Under the pieces are notes generated by a model, which was not told where the DNA came from, did no database searches, and was given only the letters and a program-made list of their open reading frames with translations. Positions 8,358-18,797 of a stretch of 64,000 nucleotides of DNA are shown here, piece after piece (within the stretch, counting starts at the first letter, position 1; the number at the start of each line of letters is the position of its first letter). The stretch spans positions 1,269,008 through 1,333,007 of the forward strand of contig NZ_CH724168.1 in NCBI RefSeq assembly GCF_000153285.1. The letters are read 5' to 3'. Source of the DNA: Synechococcus sp. WH 7805. Its GTDB lineage: Bacteria; Cyanobacteriota; Cyanobacteriia; PCC-6307; Cyanobiaceae. The position numbers and the translations under genes were made by a program.

Positions 8358-8906
8358 ATGGGTTCATCTGTGGATCCCGCGATGCTGGCCACCCTTGCAG
8401 GAGATCTCTGTCTGGTGGTGGGGCTGGCGGTTCTGCTGCTTCCGCTTCTGGTGACGGAACTGAGCCGTCCTCGCGATGGACTCTGGGGTGCCGTGGTTCT
8501 GCTGCTCGGACTGGTGCTGGTGACCAGCAGCGACCGCCTCCGGGGAGCACCGATGCTGGCGGTGGCTTGCGCAGGGCTGCTGATCAGTCGCCTTGGAAGC
8601 GAAGTGGCTCAGTCCCGCTGGAATCAGCTGAACCCTGAGGAGCAGCAGCGATTGAAATCCAGTGAGCGCTGGTCCACCAGCCTGCAGCAGCTCAGTACAA
8701 CATTCAGCACATTGCTGAGCAACGCCGGCCAGGCCCTGGGCAGCCTCAAGCCCAAAGCCCCTGCCGCTGAACGCCCTGAAGGCAGCAGCCGCACCGGCAA
8801 GCGCTGGGTCAGACCCGAACCGGAGACTGAAGCCGACAAAGCCAAAGCACCTGAACCGACAGAGCCTGATCCAAAAGCCACACCCCCAACCAGCGAAGAC
8901 GGATAA
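8358..8906 (+). CDS. Ycf66-like membrane protein
   Basis: About 182 residues: three closely spaced hydrophobic segments in the first 90 residues ([42 protein letters not shown]), then a charged linker and a low-complexity Pro/Glu/Lys-rich tail. This layout agrees with cyanobacterial Ycf66-family proteins, whose function is not known. ATGs at 8358 and 8382 are both plausible; similarity seems to begin near MLATLAGD, so 8382 may be correct. It lies 22 bases upstream of ileS on the same strand. Family assignment is from memory and moderately firm. Confidence 0.65.
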   Translation: MGSSVDPAMLATLAGDLCLVVGLAVLLLPLLVTELSRPRDGLWGAVVLLLGLVLVTSSDRLRGAPMLAVACAGLLISRLGSEVAQSRWNQLNPEEQQRLKSSERWSTSLQQLSTTFSTLLSNAGQALGSLKPKAPAAERPEGSSRTGKRWVRPEPETEADKAKAPEPTEPDPKATPPTSEDG

Positions 8907-8928
8907 TTCCGGTTGCAGCTGCCCCAAC

Positions 8929-11835
8929 GTGAGCAAGGAGACCCGCGACGCCGCCGAGGGACGTCCCTCCTACAAGGACACGCTCAACCTGCTGCAAACA
9001 GGCTTTGGCATGCGCGCCAATGCCGTGAAGCGGGAACCGGAACTGCAGGCCTTCTGGAATGAGAACGGCATCGATGGACAGCTGGGTCTCAAAAACAGCG
9101 GCCCCCCATTCACCCTCCACGACGGGCCGCCCTATGCCAACGGTGCCCTGCACATGGGCCATGCCCTGAACAAGGTGCTCAAGGATGTGATCAACAAATA
9201 CCAAGTGCTGCAAGGCCGCAGGGTGCGCTATGTGCCGGGATGGGACTGCCACGGCCTGCCGATCGAACTCAAGGTGCTGCAGTCGATGGACCCGGAACAG
9301 CGCCAGGCGCTAACGCCGATCAAGCTCCGCAAGAAAGCCGCTGCCTACGCCCGCAAGCAGGTGGATGGCCAGATGAAGGGCTTCCAACGCTGGGGCATTT
9401 GGGCCGACTGGGAACAGCCTTATCTCACGCTGCAAAAGGAGTACGAAGCCGCCCAGATCAAGGTCTTCGGCGAGATGGTGCTCAAGGGGCACATCTACAG
9501 GGGCTTGAAGCCGGTGCACTGGAGCCCCAGTTCCCGCACTGCCCTGGCCGAAGCCGAACTGGAATATCCCGACGGCCACACCAGCCCCAGCGTGTATGTG
9601 GCTTTTCCAGTGGAGGAGCTCCCCAAAGCCCTGCGGGACACCCTCAAGGGCGATGGGATTGACCTTCCCACTGAGGCTGCTCCCCTAGGCGACGCCTTGC
9701 AGGTGGCGATCTGGACCACCACTCCTTGGACGCTTCCGGCCAACCTGGCGGTATCGGTGAATGAACGTCTCGACTACGCCCTGGTCGACGATGGCGAGGG
9801 CCGGATGCTTGTGGTGGCAGCCGATCTGATCGAGTCGCTCTCCAAAACCCTGGAGCGCCCCCTCAAGCGTCGCGCCACAGTGAAAGGGGCTCAGCTTGCC
9901 GGACTCACCTACCGGCATCCGCTGCTGGATCGCACCAGCGCAGTGGTAATCGGCGGCGAGTACATCACCACCGAATCCGGCACAGGCCTTGTGCACACCG
10001 CCCCAGGCCACGGCGTCGACGACTTCCACACCGGCCAGAAGTACGGCCTGCCCGTGCTCTGTCCGGTGGATGAAGCCGGCACCCTCACCGCAGAGGCAGG
10101 CCCCTTCAAGGGTCTGAACGTCCTCAAGGACGCCAACCCAGTGATCATCGAAGCCCTCGAGCAAGCCGGAGCACTGCTCAAGCAGGAGGCCTACGGCCAC
10201 CGCTACCCCTACGACTGGCGCACCAAGAAACCCACGATCTTCCGCGCCACTGAACAATGGTTCGCCTCGGTGGAGGGCTTTCGCCAGCAGGCTTTGGAAG
10301 CCATCGATCATGTGCAATGGACCCCCGCCTCGGGCCGCAACCGGATCGAAGCGATGGTGAAAGAGCGGGGGGATTGGTGCATCTCCCGCCAGCGCACCTG
10401 GGGAGTGCCGATCCCCGTTTTTTACCACCGCAGCAACGGCGAGGTGTTGCTCAATGCCGACACCCTGGCCCACATCGAAACGCTGATCGCCGCCCACGGC
10501 GGCGATGTTTGGTGGGAAAAGGCCGAGGTTGATCTGCTGCCACCGGCCTATGCCGACCAGGCCGATCAATGGCGCAAAGGCACCGACACGATGGACGTGT
10601 GGTTCGACTCCGGGTCCAGTTGGGCGGCGGTTTCAAGCCAGCGTGAGGCACTCAGCTATCCAGCAGACCTCTACCTCGAGGGATCCGACCAGCATCGGGG
10701 CTGGTTCCAGAGTTCTCTGCTCACCTCCGTCGCCGTGAACGGCAAGGCGCCTTACAAGCGGGTGCTCACCCATGGGTTCGCGCTCGATGAGAAAGGCCGC
10801 AAAATGAGCAAATCCCTCGGCAATGTGGTCGACCCGATGGTGATCATCGAGGGGGGCAAGAACCAGAAGCAGGAGCCTCCCTTCGGCGCTGATGTGCTGC
10901 GGCTTTGGGTGAGCTCAGTGGACTATTCAGCCGATGTACCCATCGGCGCTGGAATCCTGCGTCAAATCGCGGACGTGTACCGAAAGGTGCGCAACACCAG
11001 CCGATACCTGCTCGGCAACCTGCACGACTTCTCCCCGGAAAGAGACGCCATTGCCGTGGCGGACCTGCCGCTGCTGGACCGCTGGATGCTGCAGCGAACG
11101 GCTGAAGTAATGGATGAAATCACAGAGTCCTTCGAAAACTACGAATTTTTCCGTTTCTTCCAACTACTGCAGAACTTCTGCGTCACCGACCTCTCGAACT
11201 TCTACCTCGACATCGCCAAAGACCGTCTTTACGTGAGCGCCCCATCCGACCAGCGCCGGCGTAGCTGTCAGACCGTAATGGCCTTGATCATCGAACGCTT
11301 GGCCGGCTTGATTGCGCCTGTGCTCTGCCACATGGCCGAAGACATCTGGCAAAACCTTCCCTACCCAGTGGAGGAAACCTCGGTCTTCCAACGCGGTTGG
11401 CCAACCGCTCCGGACAGTTGGCGCGACGCTTCCGTGCAGGAACCGATGCAGCAACTGCGCGAGCTGCGGGCATCCGTGAACAAAGTGCTGGAGGACTGCC
11501 GCAGCCGTCAGGAGCTGGGCGCCTCTCTAGAGGCATCGGTTCGCCTTGAGGCCCACAGTCCCAGCTTGCAATCTGCTCTGCACTGGCTCAACGAGAACGG
11601 CCAGCCCGAGGTGGATGGCCTACGCGATTGGCTTCTGGTGTCGCAATTGCAAATTGGCGGTGAACCCTGGGCGGAACTGCTCGCCAACCATGACGACAGC
11701 GTCGCGCTTATCGAGGTTGCCCGTGCCCGCGGCACCAAATGCGAGCGCTGCTGGCATTACGAAAGTGATGTGGGCCAACATGCCGACCATCCTCATCTCT
11801 GCGGGCGTTGCGTCAGCGTGCTGGAGAGGCTTTGA
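8929..11835 (+). CDS. ileS: Isoleucyl-tRNA synthetase, GTG start
   Basis: The 968-residue class I synthetase charges tRNA-Ile. The HIGH motif is HMGH at residues 75-78 and the KMSKS loop is at 625-629. The editing (CP1) domain lies between, including [11 protein letters not shown] and the [12 protein letters not shown] stretch. The C-terminus carries a zinc-binding cluster with CERCW and CGRC. The length is normal for a bacterial IleRS. The only suitable start is GTG at 8929, followed by the expected N-terminus (YKDTLNL). The last 23 bases overlap a convergent small gene. Confidence 0.97.
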   Translation: MSKETRDAAEGRPSYKDTLNLLQTGFGMRANAVKREPELQAFWNENGIDGQLGLKNSGPPFTLHDGPPYANGALHMGHALNKVLKDVINKYQVLQGRRVRYVPGWDCHGLPIELKVLQSMDPEQRQALTPIKLRKKAAAYARKQVDGQMKGFQRWGIWADWEQPYLTLQKEYEAAQIKVFGEMVLKGHIYRGLKPVHWSPSSRTALAEAELEYPDGHTSPSVYVAFPVEELPKALRDTLKGDGIDLPTEAAPLGDALQVAIWTTTPWTLPANLAVSVNERLDYALVDDGEGRMLVVAADLIESLSKTLERPLKRRATVKGAQLAGLTYRHPLLDRTSAVVIGGEYITTESGTGLVHTAPGHGVDDFHTGQKYGLPVLCPVDEAGTLTAEAGPFKGLNVLKDANPVIIEALEQAGALLKQEAYGHRYPYDWRTKKPTIFRATEQWFASVEGFRQQALEAIDHVQWTPASGRNRIEAMVKERGDWCISRQRTWGVPIPVFYHRSNGEVLLNADTLAHIETLIAAHGGDVWWEKAEVDLLPPAYADQADQWRKGTDTMDVWFDSGSSWAAVSSQREALSYPADLYLEGSDQHRGWFQSSLLTSVAVNGKAPYKRVLTHGFALDEKGRKMSKSLGNVVDPMVIIEGGKNQKQEPPFGADVLRLWVSSVDYSADVPIGAGILRQIADVYRKVRNTSRYLLGNLHDFSPERDAIAVADLPLLDRWMLQRTAEVMDEITESFENYEFFRFFQLLQNFCVTDLSNFYLDIAKDRLYVSAPSDQRRRSCQTVMALIIERLAGLIAPVLCHMAEDIWQNLPYPVEETSVFQRGWPTAPDSWRDASVQEPMQQLRELRASVNKVLEDCRSRQELGASLEASVRLEAHSPSLQSALHWLNENGQPEVDGLRDWLLVSQLQIGGEPWAELLANHDDSVALIEVARARGTKCERCWHYESDVGQHADHPHLCGRCVSVLERL

Positions 11836-12133
11836 CCCAGTGCGCTTCATTCAGAAGAGCAACGGGCTCCATTGGCCCTGCCAGCACGATCTCCTCTGCT
11901 GGCGATAAGGGGCCTTTCAACAGGTCAACCTGACTCAACAGCGTGCCGTTAGGCAGAACGGAGGCATCCGGATCAAACGACGTGGGATGGGTGGTGCTGC
12001 TGCTGAAGCCACGAAAAATCAGCAATTCGAAGGGCTCTTCATCGACCCGTCCCCGCAATCGCACAACACGGTCGGGGTGTTGGCGGGTGCGTTCCTCAAA
12101 CGCTTGCACCAAATCAGCATCCACCGGCATCAA
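11813..12133 (-). CDS. Conserved small protein of unknown function
   Basis: A 106-residue soluble protein with an N-terminal helix ([21 protein letters not shown]) and then beta-rich sequence including [18 protein letters not shown] do not recognise a family with confidence; a DUF7734-like protein is possible. Its start overlaps the stop of the DUF3177 gene by 4 bases, so the two genes form an operon. Its 3' end runs 23 bases into the end of ileS on the other strand. Confidence 0.7.
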   Translation of the reverse strand: MMPVDADLVQAFEERTRQHPDRVVRLRGRVDEEPFELLIFRGFSSSTTHPTSFDPDASVLPNGTLLSQVDLLKGPLSPAEEIVLAGPMEPVALLNEAHWVKASPAR

Positions 12134-12741
12134 AATTCACCAGCCACCCGACCCTGGCGCGGGAAGCGCACCAAGAGCCACTGCAACAGGCCCACGGCAT
12201 AAGCCACAAGCGCCACGTAGCCGATGAAGGCGGCAACAGCTTCCGTCCACTGGCCGCCGAACACGAAATCAAATAAGCGTTCCGCAACCCGGTGCAGTCC
12301 CTGGGGAGCTTCCAGCCAGACCTTGCACTCGGCTGCCTCAAGAGCGCGTGCACAGCCCAGTGCCGACCCCGACATCCCGACGGCGAAAACCGCAAACACC
12401 GTCAGAGACCAACGCCAGATGCGAACGGTCATCGGCAGAGCCCGGCCCGGGGGACTGTCGGCCAGTTCCTCATTGAGATCCACCCAGAACCACACCGATC
12501 CAGCCATGAGCAGGGGAGCCAGAAGGGCCGTGACGTAGCCGATCGGCCGTTGATCGGTGAGTAGCAACACGCTGATGGCAAGCAGGCTGGCAACCTTCCA
12601 GTAAATGCTCAGCAGGCGCACGAGGGCAGGATCACGGCGAACTCCAGCCCAGATCAACAGGATCAATGGCAGACCGAGAGCAATCGTGGCGCCGAGGCGG
12701 TAGGTCAGCCACACCAGGGTTCGGGTCGTGAGATCAGGCAC
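12130..12741 (-). CDS. DUF3177 family membrane protein
   Basis: The 203-residue protein has about five membrane spans: near residues 12-33, 46-62, 67-90, 108-130 and 170-190. The N-terminal stretch TTRTLVWLTYRLGATIALGLPL and IYWKVASLLAISVLLLTDQRP match the cyanobacterial DUF3177 family as I remember it. No function is established. It is the first gene of a two-gene operon with the 106-residue protein and diverges from the FIST-domain gene, leaving about 70 bases for both promoters. Confidence 0.75.
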   Translation of the reverse strand: MPDLTTRTLVWLTYRLGATIALGLPLILLIWAGVRRDPALVRLLSIYWKVASLLAISVLLLTDQRPIGYVTALLAPLLMAGSVWFWVDLNEELADSPPGRALPMTVRIWRWSLTVFAVFAVGMSGSALGCARALEAAECKVWLEAPQGLHRVAERLFDFVFGGQWTEAVAAFIGYVALVAYAVGLLQWLLVRFPRQGRVAGEF

Positions 12742-12811
12742 CAGCCAGGCACATCAGCGCTTCATTATCAGTGCCATCCATCAAGACCACAGGATTGGTA
12801 AGGTCCAATTC

Positions 12812-14137
12812 ATGGTTCCGTTTAATCCTCTCGACTGGTTCCGGAGTTCGGGTTCCCAAGCGCGTTGCCGCCATGCCCTCTCCCATCAGCCATCCATGGA
12901 GGAGGCCGTTCGGGATGTGTCCACCACCCTTGGGGCCAACGGCGCTGACATCGCCCTGGTGTTCGTGTCCAGTCACTTCGCCAGTGATCTCCCTCGCTTG
13001 CTGCCCCTGCTTCAGCAGCGTCTGCACTCCAGCCACTGGTTGGGATGTCTCGGTGGAGGTGTCGTGGGCACGACGGCGGCCGGTGATGCCCATGAAGTGG
13101 AGCAGAGCCCGGCGTTGAGCGTCATGTTGCTCAACCTCCCCGGAGTCGAACTGCAGAGCGTACAACTCAACGGCAACGACCTTCCAGACCTTGACGGTGC
13201 TGCGCAGCACTGGCACGAGTGGGTGGGCCTGAAGCCGGGATCCAGTCGATCTCTGCTGCTTTTGATCGATCCCACGTGTAGCGGAATCAATGATCTGATC
13301 AGCGGTCTGGATTACGCCTACCCCTCGGTGGACAAGATCGGTGGAATCGCCATCCCCCACAACGCCGCTCATGGCTCCCTGCTCTGCGGCGATGGCGTCG
13401 TAGCCGGAGCCGTAGGGCTCAGTATTGGTGGAGATTGGACTCTCGATCCTGTAGTGGCGCAGGGGTGCAGGCCGATCGGTCCGGTGTTCGCGATCGAGCA
13501 GGCCCAGCGCAACGTGCTCTTGGAACTCAGTGATGGAGACCGGCGCGACAGCCCCGTGGCTTGCCTGCAGCGGGTGCTTGCAGGACTGAGCGCTGAAGAT
13601 CGTGAATTGGTGCAGCACTCGCTGTTTCTGGGTGTTGAGCGACAGGAACTGTCTGCAGGAGCTGCAATGGCCAAGCTGCAACGCTTCGCATCCGACAGCG
13701 GACAGTCCGATCCACAACCCAACAACGAGAAGGAGCGAACTTTTCTAGTTCGCAACCTGATCGGGGTGGATCCCCGCAACGGAGCCGTCGCCGTCGCTGA
13801 GAGGGTTCGTGCGGGGCAGAACGTTCAATTTCAGCTGCGAGAAGCTCAGGCCTCCCGCCAGGAAGCACGCCAACTGCTGCAAACCAGCCGCACAACCTCA
13901 GCCGCAAAGGATCCGCTCTGTGGACTGCTGTTCGCCTGCCTGGGCCGAGGCAGCGGCCTGTTCGGAACAGCTAATGGCGACGTGACCATCGCCCGTGAGG
14001 TAATGCCGAGTCTCCCCATTGCCGGAAGCTTCTGCAACGGCGAGATCGGCCCTCTTGGCGGGGCGACGCACCTCCATGGTTACACCGCTTGCTGGGGCCT
14101 TCTCCGCCATGCACCGCTCGATTCCTCGCCGTCCTGA
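12812..14137 (+). CDS. FIST-domain sensory protein
   Basis: About 441 residues with the FIST N domain followed by FIST C. FIST proteins are thought to sense small ligands such as amino acids and usually sit in signalling proteins; here there is no kinase or methyl-accepting domain, only the sensor. Typical features are [21 protein letters not shown] early on, the ligand-domain segment [12 protein letters not shown], and the C-terminal [10 protein letters not shown] followed by [13 protein letters not shown] with its conserved cysteine. The start at 12812 ([10 protein letters not shown]) was chosen because family-like sequence begins there. The stop overlaps the trmB ATG by one base (TGATG). 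Confidence 0.88.
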   Translation: MVPFNPLDWFRSSGSQARCRHALSHQPSMEEAVRDVSTTLGANGADIALVFVSSHFASDLPRLLPLLQQRLHSSHWLGCLGGGVVGTTAAGDAHEVEQSPALSVMLLNLPGVELQSVQLNGNDLPDLDGAAQHWHEWVGLKPGSSRSLLLLIDPTCSGINDLISGLDYAYPSVDKIGGIAIPHNAAHGSLLCGDGVVAGAVGLSIGGDWTLDPVVAQGCRPIGPVFAIEQAQRNVLLELSDGDRRDSPVACLQRVLAGLSAEDRELVQHSLFLGVERQELSAGAAMAKLQRFASDSGQSDPQPNNEKERTFLVRNLIGVDPRNGAVAVAERVRAGQNVQFQLREAQASRQEARQLLQTSRTTSAAKDPLCGLLFACLGRGSGLFGTANGDVTIAREVMPSLPIAGSFCNGEIGPLGGATHLHGYTACWGLLRHAPLDSSPS

Positions 14138-14850
14138 TGCGTCAGCACGTCAATCCCCTCAGCCGGTTCTTTCAACTGCCCCTGGAGCTGCCTGCGCCGG
14201 ATTGCTTGTTTGATGACCCCAGCCGTCCCATTCATCTGGACATCGGCTGCGCCCGGGGCCTGTGCCTACTGGAGCTGGCCGCCCTGAGGCCGGATCGCAA
14301 TCACCTGGGTGTGGAAATCAGACGGCCCCTGGTGCGTTCCGCCCAACGGGACCGGGACCGGCTTGAACGCCTCAACCTGCACTATCTGTTCTGCAACGCC
14401 AATGTGAGCCTGGAGGGATGGATGGCCGCCCTTCCACACGATCACCTGCAGCTGGTGAGCATTCAGTTTCCGGATCCGTGGTTTAAGCGGCGTCACCGTA
14501 AGAGGCGCGTGCTGCAACCGTCCCTGTTGCTGGCCATTGCAGCAACATTGCAACCGGGTCGGGAGCTGTTTGTTCAGAGTGACGTACTGGCCGTGATCGA
14601 ACCGATGGTGGCGCTGGTTGAGCTGAGCGGATGCTTCGATCGCCCCGCCGAGGACGACCGCCCCTGGAGAGCCGACAACCCTCTGCAGGTGCCAACGGAA
14701 CGTGAACGCTATGTGCAGGACCTGGGTCTCCCGGCCTATCGGGTTCTCTACCGGCGCAATCGGCAGCCATTGCCAGATCGTCAAGATCTAGAGATTGCTT
14801 GGCAACGGGTCGATAATCCCGCCAACGATGCATTCTCCCCGGATGGCTGA
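14137..14850 (+). CDS. trmB: tRNA (guanine-N7-)-methyltransferase
   Basis: The 237-residue SAM-dependent enzyme forms m7G46 in tRNA variable loops. Evidence is the SAM-binding motif [16 protein letters not shown] near residues 29-44, the following [12 protein letters not shown], and the diagnostic [15 protein letters not shown] motif. The start ATG overlaps the FIST gene stop; an ATG at 14089 exists but lies inside the FIST gene. The 3' end overlaps the next gene. It is the second gene of a four-gene overlapping operon. Confidence 0.93.
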   Translation: MRQHVNPLSRFFQLPLELPAPDCLFDDPSRPIHLDIGCARGLCLLELAALRPDRNHLGVEIRRPLVRSAQRDRDRLERLNLHYLFCNANVSLEGWMAALPHDHLQLVSIQFPDPWFKRRHRKRRVLQPSLLLAIAATLQPGRELFVQSDVLAVIEPMVALVELSGCFDRPAEDDRPWRADNPLQVPTERERYVQDLGLPAYRVLYRRNRQPLPDRQDLEIAWQRVDNPANDAFSPDG

Positions 14851-16141
14851 GGCTTCAGAACCGTCGCCGTGGTTGCTCCGCTGGCAGGGATGTCTCCCCG
14901 GTTCGGCAGCGCAGCAGAAGCGCCTCGGTGATCTGGCCGGCATCCTTCTGATCCTGCTGCTCGCAGGACTTCCCCTGGTCACGCGCACGGGGCTGGGATT
15001 GATCGTGCTGGCCTGTGGTGCTCTCTGGCTGCTGTGGTCGCTCACCAAGCCTCCCGAGCGACTGGGTGGAATCAGCGGCTGGTTGCTGCTGTTTCTGGGT
15101 GTCGCCGTGCTGGCCACAGGCTTCTCGCCAGTCCCCGCCGCGGCCCTCAAGGGGCTGGTGAAACTGCTGAGCTACCTGGGGGTCTACGCCTTGATGCGCC
15201 AGCTTCTCGCCGTCCGACCTGAATGGTGGGATCGTCTGATGGCGGCTCTCCTCGGAGGATCGCTTCTGACCGATGTGCTGGCCCTGCGCCAGCTCTATGC
15301 CCCCACCGAAGAGCTGGCCCGCTGGGCCGATCCGAATTCAGTCGCCGAAGGAACGATCCGGATCTATGGGCCGCTGGGCAACCCCAATCTGCTGGCGGGC
15401 TACCTAGTGCCGATCCTGCCGCTAGCACTGGTGGCCTGCGTCCGCTGGCGCGGATGGGGGAGCCGGATGTTTGCCGCAAGTGCCTTCATCCTCGGATGTG
15501 CGTCGGTGCTCTTCAGCTACAGCCGGGGGGGGTGGCTTGCTCTTGTGGCAGCCCTCGGCAGCTTGGTGCTGCTTCTGGTGCTTCGCGCCATTCGCCACTG
15601 GCCCCCACTCTGGAAGCGATTGGTGCCCCTGGCCCTGCTGGCAGCCGGGGGGGTGCTGCTGGCGCTAGCCGTCACCCAGGTGGACCCGATCCGCACGCGG
15701 GTGATGAGTCTGCTTGCCGGGCGCGGCGACAGCTCCAACAACTTCAGGATCAATGTGTGGCTGGCTGCGATCGACATGATCCAAGACCGCCCCTGGTTAG
15801 GAATCGGCCCAGGAAACGCTGCGTTCAACAGCGTCTATCCCTTGTATCAGCAACCGAAATTCAATGCCCTGAGCGCCTACTCCGTACCTCTGGAACTGCT
15901 TGTGGAGACAGGCCTTCCGGGCCTGATCGCCTGCATAGGGCTTGCGTTTGCCAGCGTGCGCAGAGGCTTGAAAGCGCTGGCGTCCGATGCTGATCTGGCC
16001 CTTCCCTGCATCGGCTGCCTGGCAGCGATCACCGGGCTGCTCGTGCATGGAGCCGCCGACACGATCTTCTTCCGCCCTGAAGTGCAGATCAGTGGATGGT
16101 TCTGCCTGGCCACTCTGAGCCAATGCCGTCCAAGGGCATGA
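14828..16141 (+). CDS. ictB: IctB-type / O-antigen-ligase-family membrane protein
   Basis: About 437 residues with ten or more membrane spans match the IctB family of cyanobacteria. That family was first described as an inorganic carbon transporter but is related to O-antigen ligases and polymerases (Wzy_C fold), so its true role is uncertain. Key segments are [33 protein letters not shown], and the large-loop motif [15 protein letters not shown] with conserved arginine and glycine residues. Starts at 14828 and 14843 are possible; both overlap the trmB end. The stop overlaps the kinase gene start by 4 bases. Confidence 0.85.
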   Translation: MHSPRMAEASEPSPWLLRWQGCLPGSAAQQKRLGDLAGILLILLLAGLPLVTRTGLGLIVLACGALWLLWSLTKPPERLGGISGWLLLFLGVAVLATGFSPVPAAALKGLVKLLSYLGVYALMRQLLAVRPEWWDRLMAALLGGSLLTDVLALRQLYAPTEELARWADPNSVAEGTIRIYGPLGNPNLLAGYLVPILPLALVACVRWRGWGSRMFAASAFILGCASVLFSYSRGGWLALVAALGSLVLLLVLRAIRHWPPLWKRLVPLALLAAGGVLLALAVTQVDPIRTRVMSLLAGRGDSSNNFRINVWLAAIDMIQDRPWLGIGPGNAAFNSVYPLYQQPKFNALSAYSVPLELLVETGLPGLIACIGLAFASVRRGLKALASDADLALPCIGCLAAITGLLVHGAADTIFFRPEVQISGWFCLATLSQCRPRA

Positions 16142-17106
16142 CTGAAACCTACGCGAATACATCACAAGTCCTGGCCGGATTCGATGCTGGTCAGACCCAT
16201 TGCCGCTGCCGGCTCAGTCGCTGGACGCAGGAGGGCTGGCATGTTTTGGGAGAGGGCACGGGCACCGGTGTCAGCCACCTGGATGCCTCAGGCGGAGAGG
16301 AGCGCTTCCGTGAAGCCATCCGCTCTAGCTTGCAGGCTGCTTGGCCCAATGGCTGCCAGGCTCCCCTCGGAGCGGCGGCCGTGGGAGCCAGTGGCGTTGA
16401 AGCCGGAACAAGCCTGCAGCCCCGTGCGACCTCATTGCTGCATGAGGTGTTGAATCTCCCCTTGGAACGCTGCTACGCGACTGGCGATGAACGCACCGCC
16501 CTTCGAGGCGCCTTCGGCGATCAACCCGGCATCGTGCTGATCAGTGGAACGGGAATGATCGTGGTGGGGCGCAACACCAAGGGTGAGGAACATCGCTGCG
16601 GTGGCTGGGGTTGGCGACTCGATGGCGCAGGCTCGGCGTTCGATCTCGGACACCAGGCCCTACAGGTCAGCCTGCGCATGGCCGATGGGCGACTCGCGGA
16701 TGGGCCACTGCGCCAAATGCTTTGGCAGAGCCTTGGCTGCGATACCGCCTACGACCTCAAAACCCTGGTGGTGCAGCCTGATCATCAGCCCGCAGATCTG
16801 GCACGTCTGGCACCCCTGGTGGATGAAGCCGCCGCCCAGGGGGATCGCCAAGCCCTGAAAATCCTTGATCAATCAGCATTCGCTCTCGCCGAAGCCGCCA
16901 GCGCAGTAGCCAAGCAGCTGCGCCTGCATCAACCGAACCTCTGCGCCCACGGAGGCGCAATCCAGAATCTGACGAAATTCAACAGCGCCGTGAATCAGGC
17001 GATCCAGCAACACTTACCAGGTGCTTGCTGGATCATTCCCCAGGGGGATGCCTGTGATGGAGCCCTGGCCTTGGCCCGCGATTGCTGGCAGCTCAAGCGG
17101 CATTGA
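16138..17106 (+). CDS. BadF/BadG-family ATPase, N-acetylglucosamine kinase-like
   Basis: The 322-residue protein has the actin-like ATPase fold of the BadF/BadG/BcrA/BcrD family, which includes N-acetylglucosamine kinases. The phosphate-binding loop FDAGQTHCRCRL lies near residues 14-25. GIVLISGTGMIVVGRN near 130-145 and CGGWGWRLDGAGSAFDLG are the usual GlcNAc-kinase-like signatures. The start (ATGA overlap with ictB) places it as the last gene of the operon. It converges on glmM with a 14-base overlap; both would act on amino-sugar phosphates if the kinase assignment holds. Confidence 0.82.
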   Translation: MTETYANTSQVLAGFDAGQTHCRCRLSRWTQEGWHVLGEGTGTGVSHLDASGGEERFREAIRSSLQAAWPNGCQAPLGAAAVGASGVEAGTSLQPRATSLLHEVLNLPLERCYATGDERTALRGAFGDQPGIVLISGTGMIVVGRNTKGEEHRCGGWGWRLDGAGSAFDLGHQALQVSLRMADGRLADGPLRQMLWQSLGCDTAYDLKTLVVQPDHQPADLARLAPLVDEAAAQGDRQALKILDQSAFALAEAASAVAKQLRLHQPNLCAHGGAIQNLTKFNSAVNQAIQQHLPGACWIIPQGDACDGALALARDCWQLKRH

Positions 17107-18481
17107 GGTAGAGGTCAGCCGCCTCAGCCAGGCGCTGGGTCCAATGCTCCACGGCACTGGAATCAGCCGCTTCCACCATCACACGCAGAAGGGGCTCGGT
17201 GCCACTGGCCCGCACCAGCACCCGCCCGTCGTCCGCCATGCTGCGCTCGGCCTGTTGCACTAAGTCAGAGAGAGGTTGGCAATCCGCCCAACCTTTGCGG
17301 CGAGCCCGATCAGGCACCCGCACATTCACCAATTTCTGGGGATAGGCCTTAAAGCTGTGATCAAGCCAATCGGCCAGCGTCATCCCTTGGGCATGGCAGA
17401 GAGTGGCCAGTTGCAAAGCCGTGAGCACCCCATCACCGGAGAGGCCGTGAGCTGAAGAAAGGATGTGACCGGATTGCTCACCACCGAGAGCCGCACCACT
17501 GCGGACCATGGCGGCATGCACATGCTGATCACCAACGGGGGTGCGATCAAGCAGTCCACCTCGGGCCTGCCAGGCTCGCTCAAATCCCAGGTTGGACATC
17601 ACTGTGGCCACAAGTCTCTGATCAGGAAGCGCACCGCTGTCCTGCAACGCTGAGCCCCAGAGGAAGAGCACATGGTCGCCATCGACGACGCGACCCTTGC
17701 CATCGACAGCCAACATCCTGTCGGCATCGCCGTCAAAAGCGAAGCCCATGGCAGCTCCACGATCCAACACGGCACGTCGCAGGGGCTCGAGATGGGTGGA
17801 GCCGCACCCCACATTGATCCGCTCCCCATCGGCTTCGCCATGGAGCACCGTGACATCGGCACCGAGCTCGGAGAACACCACGGCCCCGCAGGCTGTGGCC
17901 GAGCCCCAGCAGAGATCCAGAACAATCGGCACACCATCCAGCCGCTGATGGTGCACGCTGCTGAGAAGATCCTGTTTGTAGAGATCGAGAAGTTCAGAAC
18001 GCTGGCGTGACACCCCGAACGCAGGCGCTTGCGGTGACGTCGGCTCCTCACCGCGCAAACCGGCCTCAATTCGCGACTGAAGCGCAGAGCCGAGCTTGCT
18101 GCCATCGGCACCGAATACCTTGATGCCGTTGTCCTCCGGTGGGTTATGGCTGGCGGACACCATCAAGCCACCGGCCGCCCCAAACCGGCGGATCAGGCCC
18201 GGAACTGCCGGGGTGGGGCACAGCCCAAGGGTCCAAACCTCTCGCCCCGCTGCGGTCAGGCCGGCCGCAAGCGCGGACACGAGCATGGATCCGCTCGTGC
18301 GGGAATCCATCCCGATCAGCACAGGCCCATCAGAGGGGAGCACCCGTCCACACCAGAACCCCACCTGCAGAGCAAGGGTGGAGGTGATCGCCGTACCGAC
18401 ATGACCACGCAGGCCATCGGTGCCGAAACTCACCTGGGCAGGATCAGGACAATCCAGGGGATGGAATGCAGGTGAGGCCAT
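17093..18481 (-). CDS. glmM: Phosphoglucosamine mutase
   Basis: The 462-residue alpha-D-phosphohexomutase interconverts glucosamine-6-phosphate and glucosamine-1-phosphate on the way to UDP-GlcNAc for peptidoglycan and lipopolysaccharide. The N-terminal FGTDGLRG is typical of GlmM, the phosphoserine loop is MVSASHNPPEDNGIK, the metal loop is AFDGDADRMLAVD, and the C-terminal sugar-phosphate loop is VRASGTEPLLRVM. Length is normal. It overlaps the convergent kinase gene by 14 bases. Confidence 0.95.
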   Translation of the reverse strand: MASPAFHPLDCPDPAQVSFGTDGLRGHVGTAITSTLALQVGFWCGRVLPSDGPVLIGMDSRTSGSMLVSALAAGLTAAGREVWTLGLCPTPAVPGLIRRFGAAGGLMVSASHNPPEDNGIKVFGADGSKLGSALQSRIEAGLRGEEPTSPQAPAFGVSRQRSELLDLYKQDLLSSVHHQRLDGVPIVLDLCWGSATACGAVVFSELGADVTVLHGEADGERINVGCGSTHLEPLRRAVLDRGAAMGFAFDGDADRMLAVDGKGRVVDGDHVLFLWGSALQDSGALPDQRLVATVMSNLGFERAWQARGGLLDRTPVGDQHVHAAMVRSGAALGGEQSGHILSSAHGLSGDGVLTALQLATLCHAQGMTLADWLDHSFKAYPQKLVNVRVPDRARRKGWADCQPLSDLVQQAERSMADDGRVLVRASGTEPLLRVMVEAADSSAVEHWTQRLAEAADLYLNAA

Positions 18482-18569
18482 GGAGTCTCATTGATGGAAT
18501 GAACCTTAAAAGGCCCGACAGCATCAGAACTTCAGCGCAAGGACAGGCCAATAGCTGCACGCCAAGCGT

Positions 18570-18773
18570 TCAACGCCAGCGCTGCGGGATCAAGAGGATG
18601 GCCGCCAGTTCAAGCAACGCCCAGGCGCCCACCAGAAGCACCATCCATCCAGGCAGCCACTGCAACGGCCAGAGCCAGCGCATCCCCCACAACACAAGGG
18701 CCACCCCGCAGACAATCGCGCAACGCAGTCGCTGCCGCCGCCCGGGGCGGGGCTTGCGCTGATCCGCACCCAT
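18570..18773 (-). CDS. Small two-span membrane protein, unknown
   Basis: A 67-residue frame with a strongly basic N-terminus (RKPRPGRRQRLR), then two hydrophobic helices (CAIVCGVALVLWGMRWLW and WMVLLVGAWALLELAAILLI) and a short basic end. This follows the positive-inside pattern of a real hairpin membrane protein. I recognise no family. It lies between glmM (same strand, 88 bases downstream) and the divergent lytic transglycosylase gene. Confidence 0.55.
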   Translation of the reverse strand: MGADQRKPRPGRRQRLRCAIVCGVALVLWGMRWLWPLQWLPGWMVLLVGAWALLELAAILLIPQRWR

Positions 18774-18797
18774 CCATTGCCTGCTACTGGGAACAGA

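Noticed and set aside
9685-10569. 294-codon frame antisense to ileS
   Set aside because: Lies wholly inside ileS, rich in Gly and His, and carries no recognisable domain.
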